From Amycolatopsis thermoflava N1165 (GTDB lineage: Bacteria > Actinomycetota > Actinomycetes > Mycobacteriales > Pseudonocardiaceae): a DNA stretch of 64,000 nt. Below are positions 8,468 through 17,626 of this stretch, one piece after another (positions within the stretch are counted from its first letter, which is position 1; each line of letters begins with the position of its first letter). The stretch lies in the NCBI RefSeq assembly GCF_000473265.1, contig NZ_KI421511.1, positions 7,351,314 to 7,415,313 on the forward strand, read 5' to 3'. The translations under genes were made by a program, and so were the position numbers. The notes beneath the pieces are model-generated. The model saw nothing but the letters and a program-made list of their open reading frames with translations. It was not told the origin of the DNA and made no database searches.

Positions 8468-8907
8468 TGCGACGCGGCGGGCTCGACCAGTTCGACGAGC
8501 ACCCCGCCGGCGTCCTTCGGGTGCACGAAGTTGACCTTGCTGTTCGCGGTGCCGCGCTTGGCCTTGTCGTACAGCAGGCGCAGGCCCTTGGCGCGCAGCG
8601 CCTCGGCGGCCGCCTCGACGTCGGTGACCCGGTAGGCGACCTGCTGCAGGCCGGGGCCCTTGGTGTCGAGGAACTTCCCGATCGTCGAGTCCGGGCGCAG
8701 CGGCGCGAGCAGCTGGATGGCGGGGCCGGACTCGTCGCCCGGCGCGTGCAGCATCGCCTCGCGCACGCCCTGCTCCTCGTTGACCTCGGAGTGCGTGGCG
8801 ATCATGCCGAAGTTCTCCGCGTAGAAGTCGATCGCGGCGTCGAGATCGGCGACGGCGATGCCGACGTGGTCGATGGTCGTCACGAACGGCTTCAGCGCGT
8901 CATTCAT
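8464..8907 (-). CDS. mce: Methylmalonyl-CoA epimerase
   Basis: This 147-residue vicinal-oxygen-chelate protein starts with the metal-site motif [15 protein letters not shown] and ends with [16 protein letters not shown], which supplies the C-terminal metal Glu. It interconverts (R)- and (S)-methylmalonyl-CoA, linking propionyl-CoA metabolism to methylmalonyl-CoA mutase. Length is typical. I use the ATG at 8907; the frame stays open upstream but the extra residues are not family-like. It is divergent from a thiolase gene and close to meaB, whose product protects methylmalonyl-CoA mutase, which supports the assignment. Confidence 0.9.
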   Translation of the reverse strand: MNDALKPFVTTIDHVGIAVADLDAAIDFYAENFGMIATHSEVNEEQGVREAMLHAPGDESGPAIQLLAPLRPDSTIGKFLDTKGPGLQQVAYRVTDVEAAAEALRAKGLRLLYDKAKRGTANSKVNFVHPKDAGGVLVELVEPAASH

Positions 8908-9025
8908 AGTGGTGAGGATAAAGCTTGGCACCTGCGTACGTGGGTGCCACGGCTCACACCTGTACTGGACGGCCGCTCCGGGTATCGTCGGATCGACCGC
9001 CGTCGTTCGTCTGTTGGAGGCTGCT

Positions 9026-10213
9026 GTGTCCGGTTCCGTCATCCTGGGTGCCGCGCGTACCCCGATCGGGCGTCTGCTCGGTTCACTGAAGGACTTCACC
9101 GGCGCGCAACTCGGCGGGATCGCCATCAAGGCCGCGCTGGAGCAGGCCGGGGTGTCCCCGGACAAGGTGCAGTACACGATCATGGGCCAGGTGCTCACCG
9201 CGGGCGCGGGCCAGATCCCGGCTCGTCAGGCTGCGGTCGCCGCCGGCATCCCGATGGACGTGCCCGCGCTGACCATCAACAAGGTGTGCCTGTCCGGCCT
9301 GGACGCCATCGCGCTGGCCGACCAGCTCATCCGCGCAGGCGAGTTCGACCTCGTGGTGGCCGGCGGCCAGGAGTCGATGACCCAGGCGCCGCACCTGCTG
9401 CCGAAGTCGCGGTCCGGCTTCAAGTACGGCGACACCACGCTGCTCGACCACATGGCCTACGACGGCCTGTTCTGCGCATTCGACCAGTGCGCGATGGGCG
9501 CGTCCACGGAGAAGTACAACTCCCGCTACGGCATCACACGCGAGGACCAGGACGCCTTCTCGGCCCGGTCGCACCAGCGCGCGGTCGCGGCCGCCGAAGC
9601 CGGCCGGTTCAAGGCCGAGCTGGCGCCGGTGTCCATCCCGCAGCGCAAGGGCGACCCGGTCGTCTTCGACACCGACGAGGGCGTGCGCGCCGACACCACC
9701 GCGGAGAGCCTGGCCAAGCTGCGCCCGGCGTTCGCCTCGGACGGCACCATCACCGCGGGCTCGGCCTCGCAGATCTCCGACGGCGCCGCCGCGGTCGTCG
9801 TCGCCAGCCGGGCCAAGGCCGAGGAGCTGGGCCTGGAGCCGCTCGCCGAGATCGGCGCCCACGGTGTGGTCGCCGGCCCGGACGCGAGCCTGCACGAGCA
9901 GCCGTCCAACGCGATCAAGGCCGCGCTGGCGAAGGCGAAGCTGGACGCGAGCGCGCTGGACCTGGTCGAGATCAACGAGGCGTTCGCCGCGGTCGGCCTG
10001 GTGTCGACGAAGGCGCTGGGCATCGACCCGGAGATCGTGAACGTCGACGGCGGCGCCATCGCGCTGGGCCACCCGATCGGCGCGTCCGGTGCCCGCCTGG
10101 CCGTGCACCTGGTGCACGAGCTGCGCCGCCGCGGCGGCGGCCTCGGCGCGGCCGGGCTGTGCGGCGGCGGTGGCCAGGGCGACGCGCTGCTGATCAAGGT
10201 GCCCGCGCTGTAG
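9026..10213 (+). CDS. Acetyl-CoA C-acetyltransferase (thiolase)
   Basis: This 395-residue thiolase has nucleophile Cys88 (NKVCLSG), His349 ([10 protein letters not shown]) and Cys379 (CGGGGQGD). It can condense two acetyl-CoA to acetoacetyl-CoA or run in reverse. Condensation would supply acetoacetyl-CoA, the precursor of the crotonyl-CoA used by ccrA. GTG start with GGAGG five bases upstream. The stop overlaps the next start by one base (TAGTG), so it is co-translated with meaB. Confidence 0.93.
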   Translation: MSGSVILGAARTPIGRLLGSLKDFTGAQLGGIAIKAALEQAGVSPDKVQYTIMGQVLTAGAGQIPARQAAVAAGIPMDVPALTINKVCLSGLDAIALADQLIRAGEFDLVVAGGQESMTQAPHLLPKSRSGFKYGDTTLLDHMAYDGLFCAFDQCAMGASTEKYNSRYGITREDQDAFSARSHQRAVAAAEAGRFKAELAPVSIPQRKGDPVVFDTDEGVRADTTAESLAKLRPAFASDGTITAGSASQISDGAAAVVVASRAKAEELGLEPLAEIGAHGVVAGPDASLHEQPSNAIKAALAKAKLDASALDLVEINEAFAAVGLVSTKALGIDPEIVNVDGGAIALGHPIGASGARLAVHLVHELRRRGGGLGAAGLCGGGGQGDALLIKVPAL

Positions 10214-11181
10214 TGCCACTGGACGTCGGGGAGCTCGTCGACCGCGCGCGGGAGGGACAGCCGCGCGCGGTCGCCAGGCTGATCTCGCTGGTCGAGGACG
10301 CGCACCCGCGCCTGCGAGAGGTGGCCGCGGCGCTCACGCCGCACACCGGCCGGGCGCGGGTGATCGGCCTGACCGGGCCGCCCGGGGTCGGCAAGTCGAC
10401 TTCGACGTCCATGCTGCTGTCCGCGTTGCGCGCGGAGGGCAAGCGGGTCGGGGTGCTGGCGATCGACCCGTCGTCGCCGTTCTCCGGCGGGGCGCTGCTC
10501 GGCGACCGGATCCGGATGACCGAGCACGCCACCGATCCGGGCGTGTTCATCCGCTCGATGGCCACCCGCGGCCACCTGGGCGGCCTGTCCTGGGCGACGC
10601 CGCAGGCGGTGCGGGTCCTCGACGCCGCCGGGTTCGACGTCGTCCTGATCGAGACCGTCGGGGTCGGTCAGTCCGAAGTGGACGTCGTGAAGCTGGCCGA
10701 CACCATCGTGGTGCTGCTCGCGCCCGGGCTCGGCGACGGGATCCAGGCGGCCAAGGCCGGGGTGCTGGAGATCGCCGACGTGTTCGTGGTCAACAAGGCC
10801 GACCGCGACGGCGCGGAGACCGTGGTGCGCGACCTGAAGCAGATGATCGCCTACGCGCGGCGGGAGATCCGCGGCGAGAGCTGGCGACAGCCGATCGTGC
10901 GGACGGTCGCGGCGCGCGGCGAAGGCGCGCAGGACCTGGTCAAGGCGCTGTCCGAGCACCACGACTGGCTGGTTTCACACGGGGAGCTGGAGCGCCGCCG
11001 CGCCGAGCGGGCCGCGGACGAGGTGGCGGCCATCGCGCTGCGCGAGCTGCAGGCGCGGCTGACCGACCTGCACGGCGGCGGGCACCTGCCCGCGGTGGCG
11101 AAGAAGGTCGTCGAGCGCGAGCTGGACCCGTACGCCGCGGCCGACGAGCTGCTCGCGGCACTGCGCGCCGGCCGCGGGTGA
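10213..11181 (+). CDS. meaB: Methylmalonyl-CoA mutase-associated GTPase MeaB
   Basis: This 322-residue G3E-type P-loop GTPase carries Walker A GPPGVGKST and a guanine-specificity motif of NKAD type (VVNKADRDGA). MeaB protects and reloads adenosylcobalamin-dependent methylmalonyl-CoA mutase. The mutase genes are not in the window. GTG start overlapping the thiolase stop. It is convergent with the MocR gene, only two bases apart. Confidence 0.93.
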   Translation: MPLDVGELVDRAREGQPRAVARLISLVEDAHPRLREVAAALTPHTGRARVIGLTGPPGVGKSTSTSMLLSALRAEGKRVGVLAIDPSSPFSGGALLGDRIRMTEHATDPGVFIRSMATRGHLGGLSWATPQAVRVLDAAGFDVVLIETVGVGQSEVDVVKLADTIVVLLAPGLGDGIQAAKAGVLEIADVFVVNKADRDGAETVVRDLKQMIAYARREIRGESWRQPIVRTVAARGEGAQDLVKALSEHHDWLVSHGELERRRAERAADEVAAIALRELQARLTDLHGGGHLPAVAKKVVERELDPYAAADELLAALRAGRG

Positions 11182-11182
11182 C

Positions 11183-12532
11183 TCAGGCGCGCAGGCCGTC
11201 CACCAGCGCCTCCACCGCCGGGCCGAACGCGTGCTCGGCCGGGGTCGCGTAGCCGATCACCAGTCCGCCGGGGCCGGTGCCCGTCCAGTAGCGGCTCAGG
11301 TAGTCCACCGCCACCGATCGCGCGCGCAGCGCCCGCAGCACGGCGGCTTCGTCGGGCACGCGGAGCACCAGGTGCAGTCCCGCGGAGATGCCTTCCGGCA
11401 CGAACCCCGGCGGCAGCGCGGCGATCAGCCGGTCGCGGCGGCGGCGGTAGGCGACCCGGCGCTGCCGGACGTGCCGGTCGTACGCGCCGGAGTTCAGCAG
11501 GTCGGCCAGGGCCAGGTGGTCGATCACCGGGGCGCGCCAGCCCAGCGCCGTCATCGTGTCGAGCACCGGCCCGACCAGGCGCCGCGGCAGCACCAGCCAG
11601 CCGATCCGCAGCGACGGCGCGAGCGTCTTGCTGACCCCGCCCGCGTAGATGATCCGCTCCGGCGCCAGCGACTGCACCGCACCGACCGGCTGGCGGTCGA
11701 ACCGGAACTCGCCGTCGTAGTCGTCCTCGATCACCAGGCCGCCCGCGGCCGCCCAGCAGGCCAGCGCTGACCGGCGTTCCGGGGCGAGCGTGACCCCGAG
11801 CGGGTACTGGTGCGCCGCGGTCACGACGGCGACCGGACTGTCCAGTTCGGACACCCGGATGCCACGCTCGTCCACCGGCACCGTCACGATCTTCGCGCCG
11901 CCCCTGGCCGCGCCGTCGCGGAACTCCGGCAGCGACGGGTCTTCGAAGGCGATCTCGTCGAACAGGTGCCCGAGCACGCTGATCGCGTGGGAGTAGCCGC
12001 CGCACACCACGATCCGGTCCGGGTCCGCCAGCACGCCGCGGCTGCGCGCCAGGTACCGGGCCAGAGCTTCGCGCAGCACGGCAGGCCCGGCCGGGTCGCC
12101 GTAGTCGAACGACCCGGCGGGCAGCGATTGCAGGACCCGGCGCATGGCGGACGCCCACGCCGCGCGGGGGAACGACGACAGGTCGGGCCGGCCGGGGAAC
12201 AGGTCCCAGCGCGCGTCCCGGAACCAGGCGGACGTGGGCGGCCCGGACTTCTCGCGGGGTTCCGCGGATGGCCGCGGGCCGGCCGCGACGCGGGTCGGCG
12301 CGCCCTGGCTGGTGCGCAGGTACCCCTCGGCGGACAGGTCGCCGTAGACGCGGGTGACGGTCCCGCGGGCGATGCCGAGGTCGGCCGCGAGCGCTCGCGT
12401 CGAGGGCAGTGCGGTGCCGGGCGCGAGGCGCCCTTCACGGATGGCGCGGCGCAGCGCGTCCGCCAGCCCGCGCCTGCCCGCGGACGGCGACCAGTCGAGG
12501 TGGAGGTCGGAACTGGACCACGAACGCGCCAC
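11183..12532 (-). CDS. MocR/PdxR-type GntR regulator with aminotransferase domain
   Basis: The N-terminal winged helix (about residues 20-75, with LPSTRALAADLGIARGTV) is followed by a fold-type I aminotransferase-like domain with the PLP lysine in GGVSKTLAPSLRIGW. This is the MocR architecture; many members control pyridoxine or GABA genes. The start is uncertain. I chose the GTG at 12532, giving 449 residues that begin shortly before the family-typical DLHLDW; it overlaps the upstream direct repeat. Divergent from the AhpD-like gene, its likely target. Confidence 0.85.
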   Translation of the reverse strand: MARSWSSSDLHLDWSPSAGRRGLADALRRAIREGRLAPGTALPSTRALAADLGIARGTVTRVYGDLSAEGYLRTSQGAPTRVAAGPRPSAEPREKSGPPTSAWFRDARWDLFPGRPDLSSFPRAAWASAMRRVLQSLPAGSFDYGDPAGPAVLREALARYLARSRGVLADPDRIVVCGGYSHAISVLGHLFDEIAFEDPSLPEFRDGAARGGAKIVTVPVDERGIRVSELDSPVAVVTAAHQYPLGVTLAPERRSALACWAAAGGLVIEDDYDGEFRFDRQPVGAVQSLAPERIIYAGGVSKTLAPSLRIGWLVLPRRLVGPVLDTMTALGWRAPVIDHLALADLLNSGAYDRHVRQRRVAYRRRRDRLIAALPPGFVPEGISAGLHLVLRVPDEAAVLRALRARSVAVDYLSRYWTGTGPGGLVIGYATPAEHAFGPAVEALVDGLRA

Positions 12533-12544
12533 AGAACTGGACCA
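12510..12544. promoter_or_regulatory. Direct-repeat operator at the MocR/AhpD divergent promoter
   Basis: Two exact copies of GAACTGGACCA begin at 12510 and 12534, 24 bases apart, between the divergent MocR and AhpD-like genes. MocR regulators are known to bind pairs of direct repeats with about two helical turns between them, which fits. One copy falls within the first codons of the MocR gene if it starts at 12532. Confidence 0.55.
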
Positions 12545-12578
12545 TACCCGTGTGCCAGCGGCGGATAGCGTGGTCGTC

Positions 12579-13043
12579 ATGACCAAGCGAATCCAGTTGT
12601 CCGCCGCGCTGCCCGAGGCCTACAAGTCGATACTCCACCTGCACACCGTCGTCGAGAAGGCGGCCGCGAACGCGGGGCTGGACCAGCGGCTCATCGAGCT
12701 GGTGAAGATCCGCGCGTCGCTGCTCAACGGGTGCGCCTACTGCCTCGACCTGCACGCCAGGGACGCCCGCAAGCTGGGGGAGAGCGAGCGGCGGATCCTC
12801 ATGCTCGGCGCCTGGTGGGAGACCGACCTCTACACCGAGCAGGAACGGGCCGCGCTCGCGCTGACCGACGCGATGACCCGGCTGCCGCAGAACCAGGACG
12901 TGCCCGACGACGTCTACCAGCAGGCGACCAGCGTGTTCACCGAAGAGCAGTACGTCGCGGTCGCGTGGGCGGCGACGGTGATCAACGCGTTCAACCGGCT
13001 CGGCGTCACCAGCCACAAGCCGCTCCCGGTGGACCCCAAGTGA
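12579..13043 (+). CDS. Carboxymuconolactone decarboxylase/AhpD-like protein
   Basis: This 154-residue all-helical AhpD-fold protein has the redox motif Cys52-x-x-Cys55 and downstream His59 (NGCAYCLDLH), the pattern of peroxidase-type alkylhydroperoxidase D relatives. It probably acts in peroxide defence or as a small redox enzyme. It overlaps the next gene by four bases (GTGA), so the two are co-expressed. Divergent from the MocR regulator. Confidence 0.85.
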   Translation: MTKRIQLSAALPEAYKSILHLHTVVEKAAANAGLDQRLIELVKIRASLLNGCAYCLDLHARDARKLGESERRILMLGAWWETDLYTEQERAALALTDAMTRLPQNQDVPDDVYQQATSVFTEEQYVAVAWAATVINAFNRLGVTSHKPLPVDPK

Positions 13044-13750
13044 GCGCCGAGGCGCTGCGGGCGCTGCACGTCCCGGGGAAGCCGCTGCTCCTGCCGAACG
13101 CGTGGGACGCCGACACCGCGCGGCTGGTCGAGGAGGCCGGCTTCCCGGTGGTGGCGACGTCGTCGGTCGCCGTCGCCGCCGCGCTGGGCTACCCGGACGG
13201 CGAGCAGGCGCCCGCCGAGGAGATGTTCGCCGCCGCCACGCGCATCGCGCGGGCGGTCTCGGTGCCGGTGACGGTGGACGCCGAGAGCGGCTACGGGCTG
13301 TCCGGACCGGAGTTCGCCGAGCGGCTGCTTGCCACCGGCGCGGTCGGCTGCAACTACGAGGACACCGACCACGCAGGCGGCGGTCTGCGGCCGGTCGAGG
13401 AGCAGGCGGCCCGGCTGGCGGCGGTGCGTGGGGCCGCGGGGCGGGACCTGGTGATCAACGCCCGCATCGACGTGTTCCTGCGCGCCCCGGACCCGCGTGC
13501 CGTGCTGCCGGAGGCGGTCGACCGCGCGCGGGCCTACCTCGACGCCGGTGCGGACTGCGTGTATCCGATCCTGCTGCGCGACCGCGAGGTGCTGGCCGAG
13601 TTCGTGCGGGCGGTGAGCCCGGCCGCGGTCAACGCCAACGGTCCCGTCGCCGAACTGGCCGAGCTGGGCGTCGCGCGGATCTCGCTCGGCGCCGGCCTGT
13701 GGCGGGCCGCCCGCGGGTGGCTGGCCGAGCACCTGAAGACGCTGCGGTGA
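13040..13750 (+). CDS. Isocitrate lyase/PEP mutase-family protein
   Basis: This 236-residue TIM-barrel protein is of the PEP mutase/isocitrate lyase superfamily; the metal-site segment VDAESGYG and the following NYEDTDH are visible. It lacks the Cys-containing KKCGH loop of isocitrate lyase and is too short for that enzyme. It is more like the short oxaloacetate- or 2-methylisocitrate-lyase-like group. The substrate is unknown. GTG start overlapping the AhpD-like stop. Confidence 0.8.
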   Translation: MSAEALRALHVPGKPLLLPNAWDADTARLVEEAGFPVVATSSVAVAAALGYPDGEQAPAEEMFAAATRIARAVSVPVTVDAESGYGLSGPEFAERLLATGAVGCNYEDTDHAGGGLRPVEEQAARLAAVRGAAGRDLVINARIDVFLRAPDPRAVLPEAVDRARAYLDAGADCVYPILLRDREVLAEFVRAVSPAAVNANGPVAELAELGVARISLGAGLWRAARGWLAEHLKTLR

Positions 13751-13752
13751 AA

Positions 13753-13790
13753 CCGGGGAGGTGCGTACCCCCAGGGGCGCACCTCCCCGG
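13753..13790. terminator. Convergent hairpin terminator
   Basis: A perfect 13-bp stem (CCGGGGAGGTGCG with CGCACCTCCCCGG) and 12-base loop lie between the convergent PEP-mutase-like gene and the sugar-binding lipoprotein gene. Confidence 0.85.
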
Positions 13791-13795
13791 CCCCC

Positions 13796-14770
13796 TCAGC
13801 AGGACTGCTTGTAGAAGTACTGGCTGTTGGCGTCCATGTTCGCCTTCGTGATGGAGTGCAGCGGCGCCGTCAGGTTGCGCGTCACCGGCTTGCCCTCCAG
13901 CGCGGCGACCGCCTGCTGCACGCCCTGCTGCCCGATCATCGCCGGGTCCTGCGCGATCAGCGCCTGGTACTCGCCGTTGCGCAGACCCTCCACTTCGGAC
14001 GGGCTGGCATCGAAGCCGACCAGCTGGACCTGGCCCACCTTGCCGGCGTTGCGCAGGCCCGTCGCCGCGCCCTCGCCGGTGTTCAGGTTCGTCGCGAAGA
14101 TCCCCACCAGGTCCGGGGTCGACGCGAGGGCCGCGGTCACCTTCGACGCGGCCTGCTCCGGCTCGTTCTGGGTGAACTGGATGCCGGCCGACTTGAGGTT
14201 CGGGTACTTCTTCAGCTGCTCCTCGAACCCGGCGGCGCGCGCGTTCGTGGTCGAGGTGCCCGCGATCGTGTCCAGCACCAGCACCGAACCGGACTTCCCG
14301 CCTGCCAGCTGCGCCAGCGTGTCCGCCGCGAGCTGACCGCCCGCCGTGTTGTCCGAGGAGATCGAGGACTGCGCCACGCTGGTGTCCTTCAGCGACGTGT
14401 CGACCTCGACGATCTTCACCCCGCGCGAGGCGACCTGCTGGATCGGCGCGAGCATCGCCGTGTCGTCGGTCGGCGCGATGAGCAGCGCGGCAGGCGGGTT
14501 CGAACCCAGCGCGTTGACCTTCTCCGTCTGCAGCGCCGCGTCGAACTTCTGCGGCGCCGAGGTGTCCAGCGTGTAGCCGAGCTTCTGCGCCTCGGCCTGC
14601 GCGCCGCACTGCATCGAGATGTAGAACGGCTCGGCCTGCACACCCGGGATGAGCGTGAGCCGCTTGCTGTTCTCCGGCGCCGCGCCCCCGGAGCCGCCGA
14701 CCTGGCCCGACCCGCAGGCCGCCAGCAGCACCGCGGTCGCCGCCAGTCCGGCGATCTGCACCAACTTCAT
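13796..14770 (-). CDS. Sugar ABC transporter substrate-binding lipoprotein (RbsB type)
   Basis: The 324-residue precursor has a signal peptide with lipobox ending in Cys19 (VLLAAC), so it is anchored to the outer face of the membrane. The rest is a periplasmic-binding-protein type 1 fold of the ribose/fructose/xylose class. It is the last gene of the operon that runs lacI, isomerase, ATPase, permease, binding protein. The pentose or hexose bound cannot be told from sequence; the isomerase neighbour favours a hexose such as mannose or fructose. Confidence 0.88.
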   Translation of the reverse strand: MKLVQIAGLAATAVLLAACGSGQVGGSGGAAPENSKRLTLIPGVQAEPFYISMQCGAQAEAQKLGYTLDTSAPQKFDAALQTEKVNALGSNPPAALLIAPTDDTAMLAPIQQVASRGVKIVEVDTSLKDTSVAQSSISSDNTAGGQLAADTLAQLAGGKSGSVLVLDTIAGTSTTNARAAGFEEQLKKYPNLKSAGIQFTQNEPEQAASKVTAALASTPDLVGIFATNLNTGEGAATGLRNAGKVGQVQLVGFDASPSEVEGLRNGEYQALIAQDPAMIGQQGVQQAVAALEGKPVTRNLTAPLHSITKANMDANSQYFYKQSC

Positions 14771-14802
14771 CCGATCCCTCTCCCTACCTCGTCGTACGGG
14801 TT

Positions 14803-15837
14803 TCAGCGGGAATTGCGCGCCCGGCGGCGCCGTTGGTCGAACCACACCGCGGCCACCAGCACCGCACCGACCGCGATCATCTGCCAGAAGTCCTGGACGT
14901 GCGTGATGTTGAAGCCCTTCTTCAGCACCGCCGGGATGAACACCCCGATCACCGTGCCCAGCACCGACCCGACGCCGCCGAACAGGCTCGTCCCGCCCAT
15001 CACGGTCGCCGCGATCGCGTTGAGGTTGTCGTTGGTGTGCGCGGTGATCGTGGTCGAGGCGTAGTAGGCCAGCGACAGGAAACCCGCCACCCCGGCCAGG
15101 AACCCGGTCAGCAGGTACACCTTGAGCAGGTGCGCGGTCACCCCGATCCCGGCCCGGCGCGCGGCCTCGGCGTTCGAGCCGACCGCGTAGGTGTAGCGGC
15201 CGAAGCGGGTGGTGTGCAGCAGCCACGCGCCGATCAACGTGATCACCGCGGCGACCAGCACCAGGTTCGGGACGCCGCCGAACGAGGTGCCGTAGCCGAG
15301 CGTGCGGTTTAGCGTGGCCGGCACGCTGCGCACGTCGGAGCCGCCGTTGAGCAGGTACGCCGCACCCAGCGCGGCGCCCATCGAGCCGAGCGTGACGATC
15401 AGCGGCGGGATCTTCGCGACCGCGATGAGGAACCCGTTGATCAGCCCCCACGCCGTGCCGGCCAGCACCGCCGCGACCAGGCCGACGGTGATCACACCCC
15501 AGCCGGCCGCGCTCGCGTTGCCGCCGGAGAGCGCCTCCATCGTCTTGCCGCACACCATGCCGGCGAAGATCAGCACCGAGCCGACGGACAGGTCGATGCC
15601 GGAGGTGATGATCACGAACGTCATCCCGACCGACAGCACCAGCAGCACCGACGTCTCGATCAGCAGCGTCTGGAACGTGAACACGGTGGCGAACTCGTTC
15701 GGCGCCAGCACCGTGAACATCGCGATCAACGCAAGCAGCACCAACGCGATCCAGAACGTGTTGGCGCCGATCAGCCGCTGTCCCAGGGACCGCTTGCCGA
15801 TCCCGCCGCTCACCTCGGTCTGGACCGCCGTGCTCAC
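14803..15837 (-). CDS. Sugar ABC transporter permease (RbsC/FrcC type)
   Basis: The 344-residue polytopic membrane protein has about eight to ten hydrophobic segments and the typical ITSGIDLSVGS and AVGSNAEAARRAGI motifs of CUT2 carbohydrate permeases. It would form a homodimeric channel. The GTG at 15837 overlaps the stop of the upstream ATPase gene (GTGA), so they are translationally coupled. Confidence 0.92.
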   Translation of the reverse strand: MSTAVQTEVSGGIGKRSLGQRLIGANTFWIALVLLALIAMFTVLAPNEFATVFTFQTLLIETSVLLVLSVGMTFVIITSGIDLSVGSVLIFAGMVCGKTMEALSGGNASAAGWGVITVGLVAAVLAGTAWGLINGFLIAVAKIPPLIVTLGSMGAALGAAYLLNGGSDVRSVPATLNRTLGYGTSFGGVPNLVLVAAVITLIGAWLLHTTRFGRYTYAVGSNAEAARRAGIGVTAHLLKVYLLTGFLAGVAGFLSLAYYASTTITAHTNDNLNAIAATVMGGTSLFGGVGSVLGTVIGVFIPAVLKKGFNITHVQDFWQMIAVGAVLVAAVWFDQRRRRARNSR

Positions 15838-16601
15838 GCCGCCTCCTCGTGGGTCAGTGCGCCGGTCATCGCCGCCACCAGGTCCTCGAGCTTGGTCTCC
15901 GACGCCACGAACCGGGCCACGCGCGTGCCCAGCCGCAGCACCTCCACCCGGTCGGCCACGGACAGCACCTCGGGCATGTTGTGGCTGATCAGCACCACCG
16001 CGATGCCCTCGTCGCGGACCCGCCGGATGACGTCCAGCACCCGCTCCCGCTGCACCACGCCGAGCGCGGCGGTCGGCTCGTCCATGAACACGACCTTCGA
16101 CGCCCATACCACCGACCGCGCCACCGCGACGCTCTGCCGCTGCCCGCCGGACAGCGAGCCGATCGGCACGTCCGTGCTCTGCAGCGACACGCCCAGCCGG
16201 TCGAACTCCTCGACCGCGCGCCGCCGCATCTCGGCCTTGTCGAGCATGCCGAGCCTGCCGAGGACGCCCTTGCGGCGGATCTCCCGGCCGAGGAACAGGT
16301 TCGCCGCCGGATCGAGCTCCGGGGCGACCGCGAGGTCCTGGTACACCGTCTCGATGCCAAGGCGCCGCGCGGTCACCGGCGAGTCGAGCGACACCGTCCT
16401 GCCGTCCAGCCGGATCTCGCCGGAGGTCGGCTGCTCCGCACCGGACAGGCACTTGACGAGGGTGGACTTCCCCGCGCCGTTGTCGCCGATCAGTGCGGTC
16501 ACCTCACCCGCGCGGGCCTGGAAGGAGGCGCCGCGCAGGGCCTCCACCGAGCCGTAGTGCTTGACCAGGTTCCGCGCGTCGAGCAGGACGGTGTCGTTCA
16601 T
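15834..16601 (-). CDS. Sugar ABC transporter ATP-binding protein (FrcA type)
   Basis: The 255-residue single ABC domain has Walker A GDNGAGKST, signature LSGGQRQ, Walker B VVFMDEPTAALG and the H-loop His. Most CUT2 systems use a double-domain ATPase (RbsA); a single domain is typical of the fructose FrcA group, so the ATPase would act as a homodimer. The start overlaps the isomerase stop (TGATG). Confidence 0.9.
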   Translation of the reverse strand: MNDTVLLDARNLVKHYGSVEALRGASFQARAGEVTALIGDNGAGKSTLVKCLSGAEQPTSGEIRLDGRTVSLDSPVTARRLGIETVYQDLAVAPELDPAANLFLGREIRRKGVLGRLGMLDKAEMRRRAVEEFDRLGVSLQSTDVPIGSLSGGQRQSVAVARSVVWASKVVFMDEPTAALGVVQRERVLDVIRRVRDEGIAVVLISHNMPEVLSVADRVEVLRLGTRVARFVASETKLEDLVAAMTGALTHEEAA

Positions 16602-17626
16602 CAGCGCGCTCCGGGGGCCGGGGGACGGCAGCGGATGACGGTCAGGTCGCCTGCCAGTTCGAGCTGCCCGGCGGCGTGCGGGACGACCAGCGTCTCGCCC
16701 TTGGCCACGGAGATCTCGCCGCCGTGCTCGGTGCGCAGCGTGCCCTGCCCGTCGAGCGCCACGAACACGGCGAATGACGGGTCGAGTGCGAGCGCGGGGG
16801 ACGGGCGCAGCTGGTCGGCGCGGAAGAACTCCGCCGAGCCAGCCGCTAGCAGGTCCACAGTGGACCCTGGCTCGTCGGCGGTGTGCTTGACGATGCCCGC
16901 CAGCCGTTCGTCGTCCCAGCCGGACGTGTCGAGCGCCTGCAACGCGGTGTCGAACCCGAGGCCGAGGTGTCCCTTGTCCGGGTCGTCCAGGAAGTTCCGC
17001 CACTCGATGGTCAGCGAGAAGTCGGTGGGCTGCTGCAGTTCGACGACGAACACGCCCGCGCCGATCGCGTGCGGCAGTCCGGCCGGGATGTAGACCGTGT
17101 CACCGGGGCGGACCGCGACGCTGTTCAGCGCGCCGAGCATCGCGTCGGTGTCCTGGTCGCGCACCCAGCCGTCGACGGTGGCGGGGCTGACCGTCTCGCG
17201 GAAGCCGGGGTAGACGCGCGGGTCGTCGCCGCTGGTGCCGACCACGATCCAGGCCTCGGTCTTGCCGAAGTGCGAGTCGAAGTGCTTGCGCGCGAAGGCG
17301 TCGGTGGGGTGGAAGTGCACCGGCAGCCGCTGGCCGGCGTCGAGCAGCTTGACCAGCAGCGCGGTGGAGTCGCGGAACGCCGCGACGTGCTCGGCACCGA
17401 GCCAGGACTCCGGGTCGTCGCGGACGGCGTCGCGCAGCCAGCGGCCGTCCGGCAGCCGGGTCAGCCCGGACTCCTCCTGGCCGAAGCGTGTGGTGGTCGA
17501 GGCGACCCAGTCTTCCGGGCCGAACGCGGAGTCCTGTTCGGACACTCCGCGCAGCGCGGCGATCGCCGCGCCACCACGGTAGAACTGGGCGGGCTGGTTG
17601 GCCGGGAGCTTGATCGGGGCGGTCAC
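16601..17626 (-). CDS. Class I mannose-6-phosphate isomerase-like cupin enzyme
   Basis: The 341-residue protein resembles type I phosphomannose isomerase. Zinc-site cupin motifs (LPVHFHPTD, then SHFGKTEAW) and the later GLPHAIGAGVFVVELQQ segment are visible. It would interconvert mannose- and fructose-6-phosphate or act on a related sugar. It lies between the lacI gene and the transporter genes with start/stop overlaps on both sides, so it handles the imported sugar or its phosphate. No sugar kinase gene is in the operon. Confidence 0.8.
   Translation of the reverse strand: MTAPIKLPANQPAQFYRGGAAIAALRGVSEQDSAFGPEDWVASTTTRFGQEESGLTRLPDGRWLRDAVRDDPESWLGAEHVAAFRDSTALLVKLLDAGQRLPVHFHPTDAFARKHFDSHFGKTEAWIVVGTSGDDPRVYPGFRETVSPATVDGWVRDQDTDAMLGALNSVAVRPGDTVYIPAGLPHAIGAGVFVVELQQPTDFSLTIEWRNFLDDPDKGHLGLGFDTALQALDTSGWDDERLAGIVKHTADEPGSTVDLLAAGSAEFFRADQLRPSPALALDPSFAVFVALDGQGTLRTEHGGEISVAKGETLVVPHAAGQLELAGDLTVIRCRPPAPGAR

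Noticed and set aside
15838-16452. Longer start for the sugar permease
   Set aside because: It would overlap the ATPase gene fully; the GTG overlapping the ATPase stop gives the family-typical length.
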